Source of the DNA: CAYTGM01 sp964437365 | GTDB lineage: Bacteria > Sumerlaeota > Sumerlaeia > SLMS01 | Length of the DNA stretch: 20,581 bases | Reading direction: 5' to 3' | Assembly (NCBI GenBank): GCA_964437365.1 | Contig: CAYTGM010000040.1 | Span: 1 to 20,581 of the forward strand | Shown: piece by piece, positions 1-7,490 of the stretch | Position numbering within the stretch: position 1 is the stretch's first letter | Layout: each line of letters opens with the position of its first letter | Program-made: the position numbers and the translations under genes | Notes under the pieces: generated by a model | Seen by the model: only the letters and a program-made list of their open reading frames with translations | Told to the model about the DNA's origin: nothing | Databases searched by the model: none

Positions 1-52
1 ACGGGTGCACTCTTCTCTCTCAAATGTCATCCACAACTTTAGGGCATATCTC
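1..52. repeat. Left copy of a 52-bp perfect terminal inverted repeat
   Basis: Bases 1-52 are the exact reverse complement of 20527-20578. Identity stops abruptly at base 53 (t here, while the inverted right copy continues with g). Read inward, one frame gives a short open stretch ending in TAG at 40-42, so the repeat could carry the last codons of a gene lying outside the window, for example a multicopy transposase. That is speculation. A repeat sitting exactly at both ends suggests that an assembler stopped at a multicopy element. Confidence 0.9.
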
Positions 53-102
53 TCTTTCTCAATTTAATAGCGTTTCTCAGGGATCTTAACCAGGGGATGC
101 AT

Positions 103-135
103 GCATGATCGATGCATGTTCGATGCATTGTCGAA
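103..135. repeat. 11-bp tandem repeat array, three units (left)
   Basis: Three consecutive 11-bp units can be read: gcatgatcgat (103-113), gcatgttcgat (114-124) and gcattgtcgaa (125-135). The core is CATGNTC-like, spaced by about one DNA helical turn. The preceding bases 96-102 repeat the gatgcat motif, and 100-118 forms a 7-bp stem (catgcat with atgcatg) around a 5-base loop. A related 11-bp array sits near the right end. Function is unknown. Phased protein binding sites or debris beside a mobile element are both possible. Confidence 0.7.
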
Positions 136-152
136 CCATTGGAGTGGTTCGA
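131..152. repeat. 8-bp perfect inverted repeat (hairpin)
   Basis: tcgaacca (131-138) pairs exactly with tggttcga (145-152) across the six-base loop ttggag. It overlaps the last unit of the left 11-bp array by five bases. There is no T-run on either side, so it is not a typical intrinsic terminator. It may be an operator or a structured part of the repeat region. Confidence 0.65.
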
Positions 153-453
153 TCCTGCTTTGAGAGTCATTGTATACTGGACCGATCCCTTATTGAGTCC
201 CTTTAAAATTGACCGAAGCGTTGCATTGAGTGCGAATAACAGGGAAATTGAAATAGAACCTGTTCATTTCCGAACACTTTTAGGGGATAATTGTCTCCTA
301 AGGGACTGACCTCATGCCCCTGGCAATCGTCTCCAATTCGTTCAGACCGCAGAATTTAGCTTTCCAACGCCAGATTGATGCATTTAAGGTTGATGAATCG
401 TCTTGAAGAGTGAACGCTCTTCTTAGCTAATCAACAGAATTGGGGACACATGT

Positions 454-2667
454 ATGGCTGGAGATCCATATAAAGCTGCGAAAAAAGAGATGGAAACTCT
501 CTTAAAAGTTGAGGGGGGCGTTTCCTATCATGAAATAGAACGCCAGAAAAAAGAACAGCAGAAGCGGCAACGCAGCCAGGTTAAAGATAATATCAAAGGT
601 GAAGAGGCTTCCAGACTTGGTGCCTCCGCACCCAGTGGGCAGAGCGGTGCCTATGGAACCGGCGATCTCAGCGATGAGGATTTCGATATCGGTGCCGATT
701 TGATGCCTTCTCAGGGCGAGATGATGAAAGATCTCGCTGAAAAAGCAGGCTTGGAATACCGCGACATTGGCGAATTCGATCTAAAAGATGAAAAGAAAAT
801 CGACCGATTGACCTCCTATATCACTTCTATCACTGCGAGGGAACGCCGCGTGATGCCTGTTGATGAGCAGGAAGTGAAGAATGGTCGGCCACTACTCACA
901 ATTGCCATCGCTGACCCGATGGATATCCGACTGGTAGATGATCTCAGGCTGATGCTTCCTGAGCACGACATTTATCCCGTTGTCTGTAAAGAAGAGGATA
1001 TTGTCGACGCCATTGATAATGCCTATGGGGTTGGTGAAGAAGGACTCGATGATGTTATCGACGTCTTGAACCAGGAGGCTGGCGGGGATGACATGGTGGT
1101 CGGTCGCGAGGGTGAGGTTGAGATCAACGTTGAAGACCTCGCAAATCAGCCATCCGTTATCAAGCTGGTTAGTTTACTTCTGATCCAGGCAGTAAAGGAC
1201 CGCGCATCTGACCTCCATATCGAACCTTTCGCAGGACAGCTCAGAATTCGTTACCGTATAGATGGTGTGCTTCGCGAGATTCCATCTCCTCCGAAAAATC
1301 TTCAGCTTGGGCTGATGTCTCGTATTAAGGTTATGGCGAAGCTGAGAATCGATGAAACCCGAAGACCTCAGGACGGACGTATCCGACTGAACGTTGAAGG
1401 GCGAGAAATTGACCTTCGTGTTGCCTGCGTTCCAACCGTTCACGGCGAGTCGATTGTGATGCGTGTTCTTGATAAATCATCGATGATGATCGGTGTCCAG
1501 CAGTTGGGGATTCCGGCAGAGGTGATGGAAGGTTATCTCAAACGTTGCCGTAAGCCGAACGGAATTGTTCTGGTTACAGGACCAACCGGTTCAGGAAAAA
1601 CCACGACACTCTATGCGACACTGAGGGAAATTTATGAACCGGGAATGAAGTTTATTACAACGGAAGACCCGGTGGAATATGAGCTTCCTGGTATCGTTCA
1701 GGTGAATATCAATGCAAAGGTTGGCCTGACCTTCGCCGCCTGCCTGAGAAGTATCCTGCGACAGGATCCGGATGTTATTCTGGTTGGTGAAATCCGTGAC
1801 GTTGAAACGGCACAGATCTCTATTCAGGCTGCGCTCACGGGTCACTTGGTATTGAGTACTCTCCATACAAACTCTGCTGCAGCGACGATTACTCGTCTGG
1901 TAGATATGGGTGTTGAGCCTTTCCTCCTTACATCTACGCTTGAGGCAGTAGTTGGCCAGAGGCTGATTCGTACCATCTGCCCCTCGTGCCGTGTTCCGTA
2001 TATACCAACCGATGAAGAGCTCGAAGAGTTTGGTGTCGAAAGAGACGAGGTCAGTGAAATCGACTTCTTCCAGGGTCGTGGTTGCGATGACTGTAACTAT
2101 AGCGGCTATAAAGGCAGACAGGGTCTCTACGAAATCATGGAAGTCACCGAGTCTATCAACGAGCTGATCTTACAAAGAGCCACCACTGACGACATCCACG
2201 CTCTTGCTGTTCACGAAGGCATGATGACCATGCGTCAGGATGGCTGGTTAAAGATCTGTCTCGGAATGACAACGTTTGAAGAAGTCAGCAAGCATACGAT
2301 CCCAGAGACAGAAGCCTCCATTAAAGCCGAAATGGAATCTGTCAGAAAATCGCTCGCTCTTATTTCTCAGGCACAGAAACAGCGCGAAGATGAAGATAAC
2401 TTCGTTCCTGATGAGTTAGAAACCGGAGAAGAAGAAGTGATCAACTTTGAAGACTCGGCGCCATCGATGGGAAGCCTGCCTGAAGCTGAGGCAATGCCCC
2501 AGGATGGACAGGCTGACGACTCACATCTTCAAGAAGCGCCGGAGGAATTTCCGACGGACGAGCCCGAAACTCCTGAACCTGCTTCCGAAGAACAGAGTGC
2601 CGAGAGTGAAGAGAATCAGGCTCCCCCACTTTCTCCACCGATCGATGAAGACAAGCTTCTTGAATGA
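454..2667 (+). CDS. GspE/PilB/TadA-family secretion ATPase (type IV pilus assembly or type II secretion)
   Basis: Hexameric cytoplasmic ATPase that powers pilus or pseudopilus assembly at the inner membrane. An MshEN-like N-terminal region lies at about residues 90-195. Then come the Walker A loop GPTGSGKT (376-383), the Walker B region with VILVGEIRD (441-449), the His-box around LSTLHTN (467-473), and a zinc-binding tetracysteine formed by CPSC (509-512) and CDDC (544-547), which favours PilB/GspE over the retraction ATPase PilT. At 737 residues it is longer than the usual 500-600. The extra length is a charged N-terminus (to about residue 85, rich in K/Q/E then G/S) and an acidic, proline-rich tail of roughly 100 residues from about 640. 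ATG 454 has a ggggac Shine-Dalgarno at 442-447. No pilC/gspF, pilin or other system gene is in the window, so pilus versus secretion cannot be decided. Confidence 0.93.
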   Translation: MAGDPYKAAKKEMETLLKVEGGVSYHEIERQKKEQQKRQRSQVKDNIKGEEASRLGASAPSGQSGAYGTGDLSDEDFDIGADLMPSQGEMMKDLAEKAGLEYRDIGEFDLKDEKKIDRLTSYITSITARERRVMPVDEQEVKNGRPLLTIAIADPMDIRLVDDLRLMLPEHDIYPVVCKEEDIVDAIDNAYGVGEEGLDDVIDVLNQEAGGDDMVVGREGEVEINVEDLANQPSVIKLVSLLLIQAVKDRASDLHIEPFAGQLRIRYRIDGVLREIPSPPKNLQLGLMSRIKVMAKLRIDETRRPQDGRIRLNVEGREIDLRVACVPTVHGESIVMRVLDKSSMMIGVQQLGIPAEVMEGYLKRCRKPNGIVLVTGPTGSGKTTTLYATLREIYEPGMKFITTEDPVEYELPGIVQVNINAKVGLTFAACLRSILRQDPDVILVGEIRDVETAQISIQAALTGHLVLSTLHTNSAAATITRLVDMGVEPFLLTSTLEAVVGQRLIRTICPSCRVPYIPTDEELEEFGVERDEVSEIDFFQGRGCDDCNYSGYKGRQGLYEIMEVTESINELILQRATTDDIHALAVHEGMMTMRQDGWLKICLGMTTFEEVSKHTIPETEASIKAEMESVRKSLALISQAQKQREDEDNFVPDELETGEEEVINFEDSAPSMGSLPEAEAMPQDGQADDSHLQEAPEEFPTDEPETPEPASEEQSAESEENQAPPLSPPIDEDKLLE

Positions 2668-2689
2668 AATATCACTTTTGAGTAAATTC

Positions 2690-2723
2690 CTCCCCCTCCG
2701 GTTGAAAGCCTGAGGGGGAGTTT
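2690..2723 (+). terminator. Putative intrinsic terminator after the secretion ATPase
   Basis: A perfect 9-bp GC-rich stem, ctccccctc (2690-2698) with gagggggag (2712-2720), with a 13-base loop that can pair further through gg/cc, is followed by ttt. The U-tract is short (gtttcat), so termination may be incomplete. It lies 22 bases after the stop codon and separates this gene from the membrane protein gene downstream. Confidence 0.6.
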
Positions 2724-2773
2724 CATGTCATATGATGATTCAATAACTACAACGGTAAAAGGCCTTCTGAGAT

Positions 2774-5317
2774 TTGAAAATCAATGAACGAAATACGTTT
2801 CAAGTATTCTTCTTTCTGACTCTGCTCACTCACCTTTTCTTTCTTTTCTCGACACTGGGCATCGCAGGAAAATGGTTCCTGCCGCTCGATGATCCTTTCA
2901 TCTATTTCCGTTATGCGGAGCGGCTCGCGGACTTACAGCCCTTCACCTTTCAAAATGGAGAAGGGTTTTCAACTGGATCAACGAGCCCACTCTACCCGTT
3001 GCTTATTGCGCCTTTCACATTTTTCACAAAAACAGAAGCGCTCCCCTGGGTGACCTTTCTCTTTTCTCTTGTCTGGAAAAGTGGAACAGCCTGGTTTCTA
3101 TACAAAGCAGTAAGATTACAGTCAAAAAACACCCCTGTCTCTATGACAGCCGGTATCATGGTGTGCCTTTCAGGCCCCTTTACCTATGCAGTATTGAATG
3201 GAATGGAGACAGGCCTGTTTTCAATCTCTCTGATGGCTTTTTTATTTTACTCTTTAAGTTTGGGAGAAACGAAAACACGCAGAGACTTCTTTGCATCAGT
3301 CATTTCCCTCTCTCTTGCAACGATGGCCAGACCTGAGTCGGTCCTTATACCCGCTGCCCTCTTTCTCATCTGCGTACTTTTTCGAAAGAGTTATTTTATA
3401 TACGCCAAAGTAGCACTTCTCGCGATGGTTCCAATGGCTCTCTACCTGTCTTTGGTATTCGTGGCCTCCGGAGAATTTACAACCTCTACCGCGAGCTCGA
3501 AGATGCTGACAGCTCACCGTTATCAAAACGCCTCAAGTCTGGTGCTGACATACCTGGGGACAGCTGACGATCTCTTTCGGAGAGAGTTACCCTCTCTCTT
3601 AATTGTCCCTTCCCTTTTCATGTTACTGTTTTCATTCGGAGTAGTCACTACTGGCAGCAGATCGCGACTGTTGGGACTACTTCTTCTCCTTCCCCTGAGC
3701 GTATCGCTTCTTTCTGTGAATCCAGTCCTGAATGATGGCAGGTATTTTCAACCCTATATACCAGTTCTCTTCTTTTTCTGGGGAGTGGGAGCATTCGGAC
3801 TGGTAAATCTGATGAGCGAGAGAAAGAGGGATATAGTCGAGTTGGGCATTTGCTTTCTTGGCGTGATTACGGTGGTGACCTCTCTTTTTTCATCTGCAAA
3901 GCTATTCAGTCAAAGTGCTGCTGAGATGTACAATATGCATGTGGAAGCCAGCAAGTATATCGAAGAAGAGCTCGATGAAAATTCGGTGATTGCGGTTCAC
4001 GACGCGGGTATTATTTCAGCGTTGTCAGAGCGCCGCACAATAGACTTGAATGGACTCACCTCACCGGAATTCTTCAACATTTCTTCCAGTATACCAGGCG
4101 GGATATACGAAGTTCTCTCAAAGGAAGATTTTTCGAGGCTGCCAACCCATGCAGCCAGTTTTCCTTCGTGGCTCGACCCAGCACTGAGAACCTCTCCAGT
4201 CGCAAGATTCCCTTATCCTAACGCGCAATGGTCCGCAGGTGAACCTTTAAATATATACGGCTTTCCCAGGTATTATATGACTCTTCATCTCTTGCCGAAG
4301 GATCCTTCAATTCTGAAAGAGGTGGAGAACCTGAAGCTGGTCGATGCACTCAACTACGGAGACCTTGAGAGCGAAGAGATCCATGGCTTTGCCCCCATCT
4401 CGAGAAACAGATTGATGCTCTCAACCATGGCACCCTTGAGGCGCCTGTCTGTTTCTGATGATTCTAATTATCTTGTCACGGATGCAGGTCGATTGTTGTC
4501 TAACGAGGAATCTTTTGAACTGAACTCAAAACCTGGAGTTCCCGGCACACTTATTCTGAGATGCTATACGGCGACAGATGTTGCGCTTCGCCTGGCAGTC
4601 AGTGATTTCAGAGAAAATGTTTCGATCAAATCCAACAGAGAACGATTTCAGGAAGTATCGATCCCGATACCTGCAGAAGCATTTGAGAACAGGACAAAGT
4701 TCAGGCTCTCTTTGTCCCATCGCGGAAGCCTGATGCCCGACGCTCTGGAGATTTACCATGCGTGGCTCTACCAGGAAACGCAGAGCTCCGGACATGCTAT
4801 GGATATCATCGAGAAAAGAGAACGAACGTTCGAACGAGATGTTATCAACTGGTTCTCGAAACGAAACTCCAGATTTCTTCCGATTGATGAAGAGTACGCA
4901 TTGTTCTGGCATCGTGGTTTCGAATACGGGGATGACTTAGATGGGAAGTACGAAAATCACCGACAGGTAACTCGGTCTATAGCCGCGATGACCATCCCTG
5001 TTCAAGGTGTGGGTAAGAACCCGAGAGTTAAATTCAGGGCAAAAATGGAGGAAGGGCAGTTCGACATCATCTGGGGATACCGCTTTTATTTCAAGAAGGA
5101 CGAATTAGTGTCATCGCGAGTGATCAGGTACCGTCAGTTTGACCAGGAGTTCGAAATCGAGATACCACCTGAGATGCTTAAAGTTGGACTTAATACGTTG
5201 GACCTCCACATGGAACGCATTTATTATCCAGATTATCGTGGAATTAGAAGGCAGGAAGTAACCCTTTTTCCAGATTTGAAGATTAATTCAGTAGAGCTAT
5301 GGGAAATGGGTTGGTAA
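2774..5317 (+). CDS. GT-C-like multi-pass membrane glycosyltransferase with a large C-terminal domain
   Basis: Probable polyprenyl-phosphate-sugar-dependent glycosyltransferase of the inner membrane. A hydrophobic segment (about 8-31) is followed by the acidic pair D39-D40 in LDDPFIYFRYAERL, the extracytoplasmic loop motif typical of GT-C enzymes. About nine or ten further hydrophobic segments run to near residue 375. The sequence then turns soluble with AVHDAGIISALSERRTIDLNGL (split here as AVHDAG, about residues 413-418, and RRTIDLNGL), a signature commonly seen after the membrane part in this superfamily. The remaining roughly 430 residues lack membrane segments, look beta-rich, and end in a possible carbohydrate-binding-like fold that I cannot name. 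The start must be TTG 2774 or an internal codon, because an in-frame TGA lies at 2768-2770. The ribosome binding site is weak. Acceptor and donor sugars are unknown. Glycosylation of pilin, lipid or surface polysaccharide would fit the neighbouring secretion ATPase but is only inferred. Confidence 0.72.
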   Translation: MKINERNTFQVFFFLTLLTHLFFLFSTLGIAGKWFLPLDDPFIYFRYAERLADLQPFTFQNGEGFSTGSTSPLYPLLIAPFTFFTKTEALPWVTFLFSLVWKSGTAWFLYKAVRLQSKNTPVSMTAGIMVCLSGPFTYAVLNGMETGLFSISLMAFLFYSLSLGETKTRRDFFASVISLSLATMARPESVLIPAALFLICVLFRKSYFIYAKVALLAMVPMALYLSLVFVASGEFTTSTASSKMLTAHRYQNASSLVLTYLGTADDLFRRELPSLLIVPSLFMLLFSFGVVTTGSRSRLLGLLLLLPLSVSLLSVNPVLNDGRYFQPYIPVLFFFWGVGAFGLVNLMSERKRDIVELGICFLGVITVVTSLFSSAKLFSQSAAEMYNMHVEASKYIEEELDENSVIAVHDAGIISALSERRTIDLNGLTSPEFFNISSSIPGGIYEVLSKEDFSRLPTHAASFPSWLDPALRTSPVARFPYPNAQWSAGEPLNIYGFPRYYMTLHLLPKDPSILKEVENLKLVDALNYGDLESEEIHGFAPISRNRLMLSTMAPLRRLSVSDDSNYLVTDAGRLLSNEESFELNSKPGVPGTLILRCYTATDVALRLAVSDFRENVSIKSNRERFQEVSIPIPAEAFENRTKFRLSLSHRGSLMPDALEIYHAWLYQETQSSGHAMDIIEKRERTFERDVINWFSKRNSRFLPIDEEYALFWHRGFEYGDDLDGKYENHRQVTRSIAAMTIPVQGVGKNPRVKFRAKMEEGQFDIIWGYRFYFKKDELVSSRVIRYRQFDQEFEIEIPPEMLKVGLNTLDLHMERIYYPDYRGIRRQEVTLFPDLKINSVELWEMGW

Positions 5318-5671
5318 ACTTCCTTGATGATCGAAAAATCTCATGGAATACCTGATAACATTCGATCCCGACCCATTCGTTCAACTTTTCCTGGCCAATA
5401 AATATCACAAAACGGGCGCATTCTTCTTGTATCGAGCAAAGACGCGAAGTAGCCTCCTTGGCTCCTTGTGTTGGTGCGCTGCTAAAGCTCGAGTTTGTCA
5501 CATTTCTGTCAACTCAGTTTAGAAAGTAATTTATTCAATGAGGTGAGTGCTCTCTGGCTTTAGCCTTGTGTCAAGTCCACGCATTTGATTAAATGGAAGG
5601 GATGCAGTTTTGATCTGCAATTCATAGACTTCCAAACGTTAATACTGAAGAAAGACAATATAACTCATAAA
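5318..5671. other. Intergenic region upstream of the XPB helicase gene
   Basis: No reliable gene. A 72-codon minus-strand frame (5283-5501) overlaps the end of the glycosyltransferase gene and has no recognisable start signals. The stretch around 5345-5500, with gagcaaagacgcgaag near 5434-5449, has the look of dispersed intergenic repeat sequence seen in many environmental genomes, which is a recollection and not a search. A weak promoter candidate for the XPB operon is ttgtca (5495-5500), 17 bases, tttaga (5518-5523). The plus frame is open back to TTG 5585, but I place the XPB start at ATG 5672. Confidence 0.5.
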
Positions 5672-7462
5672 ATGACAGGCTTTAACCCGCAAAACCCAAT
5701 GATCGTTCAAAGTGATATGAGCGTTCTTCTGGAAACAAACAACGAAAAATATATTGAGGCCCGTGATCAACTGGCTCGGTTTGCTGAACTTGAGAAAAGT
5801 CCTGATTATATTCACACCTATCGCATTACTCCGCTGAGTCTCTGGAATGCGGCATCCAGTGGTATGACCACAGACGAAATCTCAGAGGCATTACTGGCCT
5901 TTGCAAAATACCCTGTACCAGAAAACGTGATGATTCGCGTCAAGGAACAGGCGGGGCGCTATGGTCAGCTGAAGCTCATCAAAGAAGATGGAGATCTTAT
6001 TCTTGTTGGACCAAACAAGGAAACCATGGTGCAGGTTCAACGCTTCAAAGGTGTGAAACCATTTCTCAAAGAACAAATTGATGATACCAGATTCCAGATA
6101 GATGAGAATGATCGTGGAGCACTCAAGCAGGCACTCATCAAAGTTGAGTTTCCTGTGGAGGACCTTGCAGGATATACTGACGGTGAAAAACTCGATGTTG
6201 ACTTGAGAGAAAAGACCCTTGGCAACCGTGACTTTAACCTTCGCAACTACCAGAAGGATGCCGCAGAGATTTTCTATGCATCCGGAGGCGTTAAAGGTGG
6301 TTCCGGTGTTCTCGTACTTCCTTGCGGTGCTGGGAAAACAGTCATTGGCATTGGTTCAATGTCGCTGGTTAAACAGAAGACATTAATTCTAACCACCAAC
6401 ATTACCGCACTTCGGCAGTGGAAAGCAGAAGTCATCGATAAGACGACGTTGACTGAAGATATGATCGGTGAGTACTCAGGTGAAGTTAAAGAGATACGTC
6501 CTGTCACCATCACAACCTACCAGCTGCTGACTTTCCGTAAAAGCAAGACCGACGAGTTTGTCCACATGGACCTCTTCAATGCAGAAAACTGGGGTCTCAT
6601 TATATACGATGAGGTGCATATGCTGCCGGCGCCTATTTTCCGTACTGTTGCGAATATCCAGGCTCGTAGAAGACTGGGACTCACAGCGACTCTTGTACGT
6701 GAAGATGGGCTCGAAGATGATGTATTTTCTCTGATCGGACCTAAGAAATTCGATGTTCCCTGGAAGAATCTGGAAGATCAGGGCTGGATTGCAAAAGCTG
6801 ACTGCATAGAAATACGCGTTCCGCTCCCCAGTTGTATGAAGATGGATTATGCCACAGGCGATCAACGCGAGCAGTTCAGAATGGCGTCAGAGAATCCCGT
6901 GAAATTTGATGTGATCGAAAAACTGATCGAGCAACACAAAGATGCGAATATCCTCATTATCGGCCAGTATTTAAGTCAGCTTGGTATGTTGTCGGATAGA
7001 TTCAATGCTCCGATCATCACAGGTAAAACACCTAACAAAGAGCGCGAAGAGATCTACCGGAAGTTCAAAGAGAAAGAATACAAGGTAATTATTGTTTCAA
7101 AGGTGGCGAACTTTGCGATCGATCTGCCTGACGCGAATGTGGCTATCCAGGTAAGCGGTACATTCGGATCAAGACAGGAAGAGGCACAACGACTGGGTCG
7201 TGTTCTTCGCCCTAAAGGTGAAGGGATTGAGAATATAGCTCATTTCTATTCTCTCACAACCAGAGAAACGACAGAGCAGGAGTTTGCCAACAAACGCCAG
7301 CGTTTCCTCACGGAACAAGGTTACTCTTTCAAGATCGAATTCCATGATATAGACGAGAAGGCAGAAAAACGAGCTGCTGAAGGATGGGAAATCATTCAGC
7401 GGATGTGGGAAGCGAACAGCAAACCTGCTGAAGAAACAGAAGAGCCTGTCAAACAAAAGTAA
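5672..7462 (+). CDS. Bacterial XPB/Ssl2-family DNA repair helicase (3'-5', SF2)
   Basis: ATP-dependent DNA helicase/translocase homologous to eukaryotic XPB (TFIIH) and to the mycobacterial XPB protein, which it resembles along its whole length. Numbering from ATG 5672 (596 residues): the N-terminal XPB/Ssl2 region covers about 10-170 and includes HTYRITPLSLWNA, well conserved in mycobacteria. Walker A PCGAGKT is at 217-223, motif II DEVH at 313-316, motif III GLTAT just before the XPB-specific RED motif (343-345), and motif VI QRLGRVLRP at 506-514. The frame is open upstream to a TTG at 5585, but the extra 29 residues are not family-like and ATG 5672 begins MTGF close to where the mycobacterial homologue starts. 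The Shine-Dalgarno is weak for both choices. It heads a close-packed run with the 922-residue partner. A role in nucleotide-excision-type repair or transcription-coupled processes is inferred from the family. Confidence 0.95.
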   Translation: MTGFNPQNPMIVQSDMSVLLETNNEKYIEARDQLARFAELEKSPDYIHTYRITPLSLWNAASSGMTTDEISEALLAFAKYPVPENVMIRVKEQAGRYGQLKLIKEDGDLILVGPNKETMVQVQRFKGVKPFLKEQIDDTRFQIDENDRGALKQALIKVEFPVEDLAGYTDGEKLDVDLREKTLGNRDFNLRNYQKDAAEIFYASGGVKGGSGVLVLPCGAGKTVIGIGSMSLVKQKTLILTTNITALRQWKAEVIDKTTLTEDMIGEYSGEVKEIRPVTITTYQLLTFRKSKTDEFVHMDLFNAENWGLIIYDEVHMLPAPIFRTVANIQARRRLGLTATLVREDGLEDDVFSLIGPKKFDVPWKNLEDQGWIAKADCIEIRVPLPSCMKMDYATGDQREQFRMASENPVKFDVIEKLIEQHKDANILIIGQYLSQLGMLSDRFNAPIITGKTPNKEREEIYRKFKEKEYKVIIVSKVANFAIDLPDANVAIQVSGTFGSRQEEAQRLGRVLRPKGEGIENIAHFYSLTTRETTEQEFANKRQRFLTEQGYSFKIEFHDIDEKAEKRAAEGWEIIQRMWEANSKPAEETEEPVKQK

Positions 7463-7472
7463 TCAAGGACCT

Positions 7473-7490
7473 ATGGAACATAACCAATGA
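7473..7490 (+). other. Five-codon mini-ORF possibly coupling XPB and partner translation
   Basis: ATG 7473 opens a frame MEHNQ whose TGA stop (7488-7490) overlaps the ATG of the partner gene (7487-7489). The best Shine-Dalgarno in the gap, aaggac (7465-7470), sits two bases before this ATG and 16 bases before the partner start, so it suits neither well. Ribosomes ending here could re-initiate on the partner gene. This could also be chance. Confidence 0.25.

Larger units (their letters stand above)
53..453. other. Non-coding left end upstream of the secretion ATPase
   Basis: No convincing gene lies between the terminal repeat and the ATPase start at 454. The stretch holds an 11-bp tandem repeat (103-135), a perfect 19-base palindrome-like hairpin (100-118), an 8-bp hairpin (131-152), and a 6-bp hairpin of gaagag (405-410) with ctcttc (417-422). 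A 65-codon open frame at 112-309 starts inside the repeats, has no ribosome binding site and resembles nothing I recognise, so I do not call it. I see no clear sigma-70 promoter, although one for the ATPase should lie here. Confidence 0.6.

Noticed and set aside
140..165. tRNA T-arm-like string ggttcgatcc
   Set aside because: It is explained by the 8-bp hairpin at 131-152, and no acceptor stem, D-arm or anticodon arm can be built around it.
112..309. 65-codon plus-strand ORF in the left non-coding region
   Set aside because: It starts inside the 11-bp repeat array, has no Shine-Dalgarno, runs through a perfect hairpin and resembles no family I recognise.
5283..5501. 72-codon minus-strand ORF in the intergenic gap
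   Set aside because: No start signals, overlap with the end of the glycosyltransferase gene, no recognised family; more likely repeat-derived.
6476..6865. 129-codon minus-strand ORF
   Set aside because: It is antisense to the XPB helicase motor domain.
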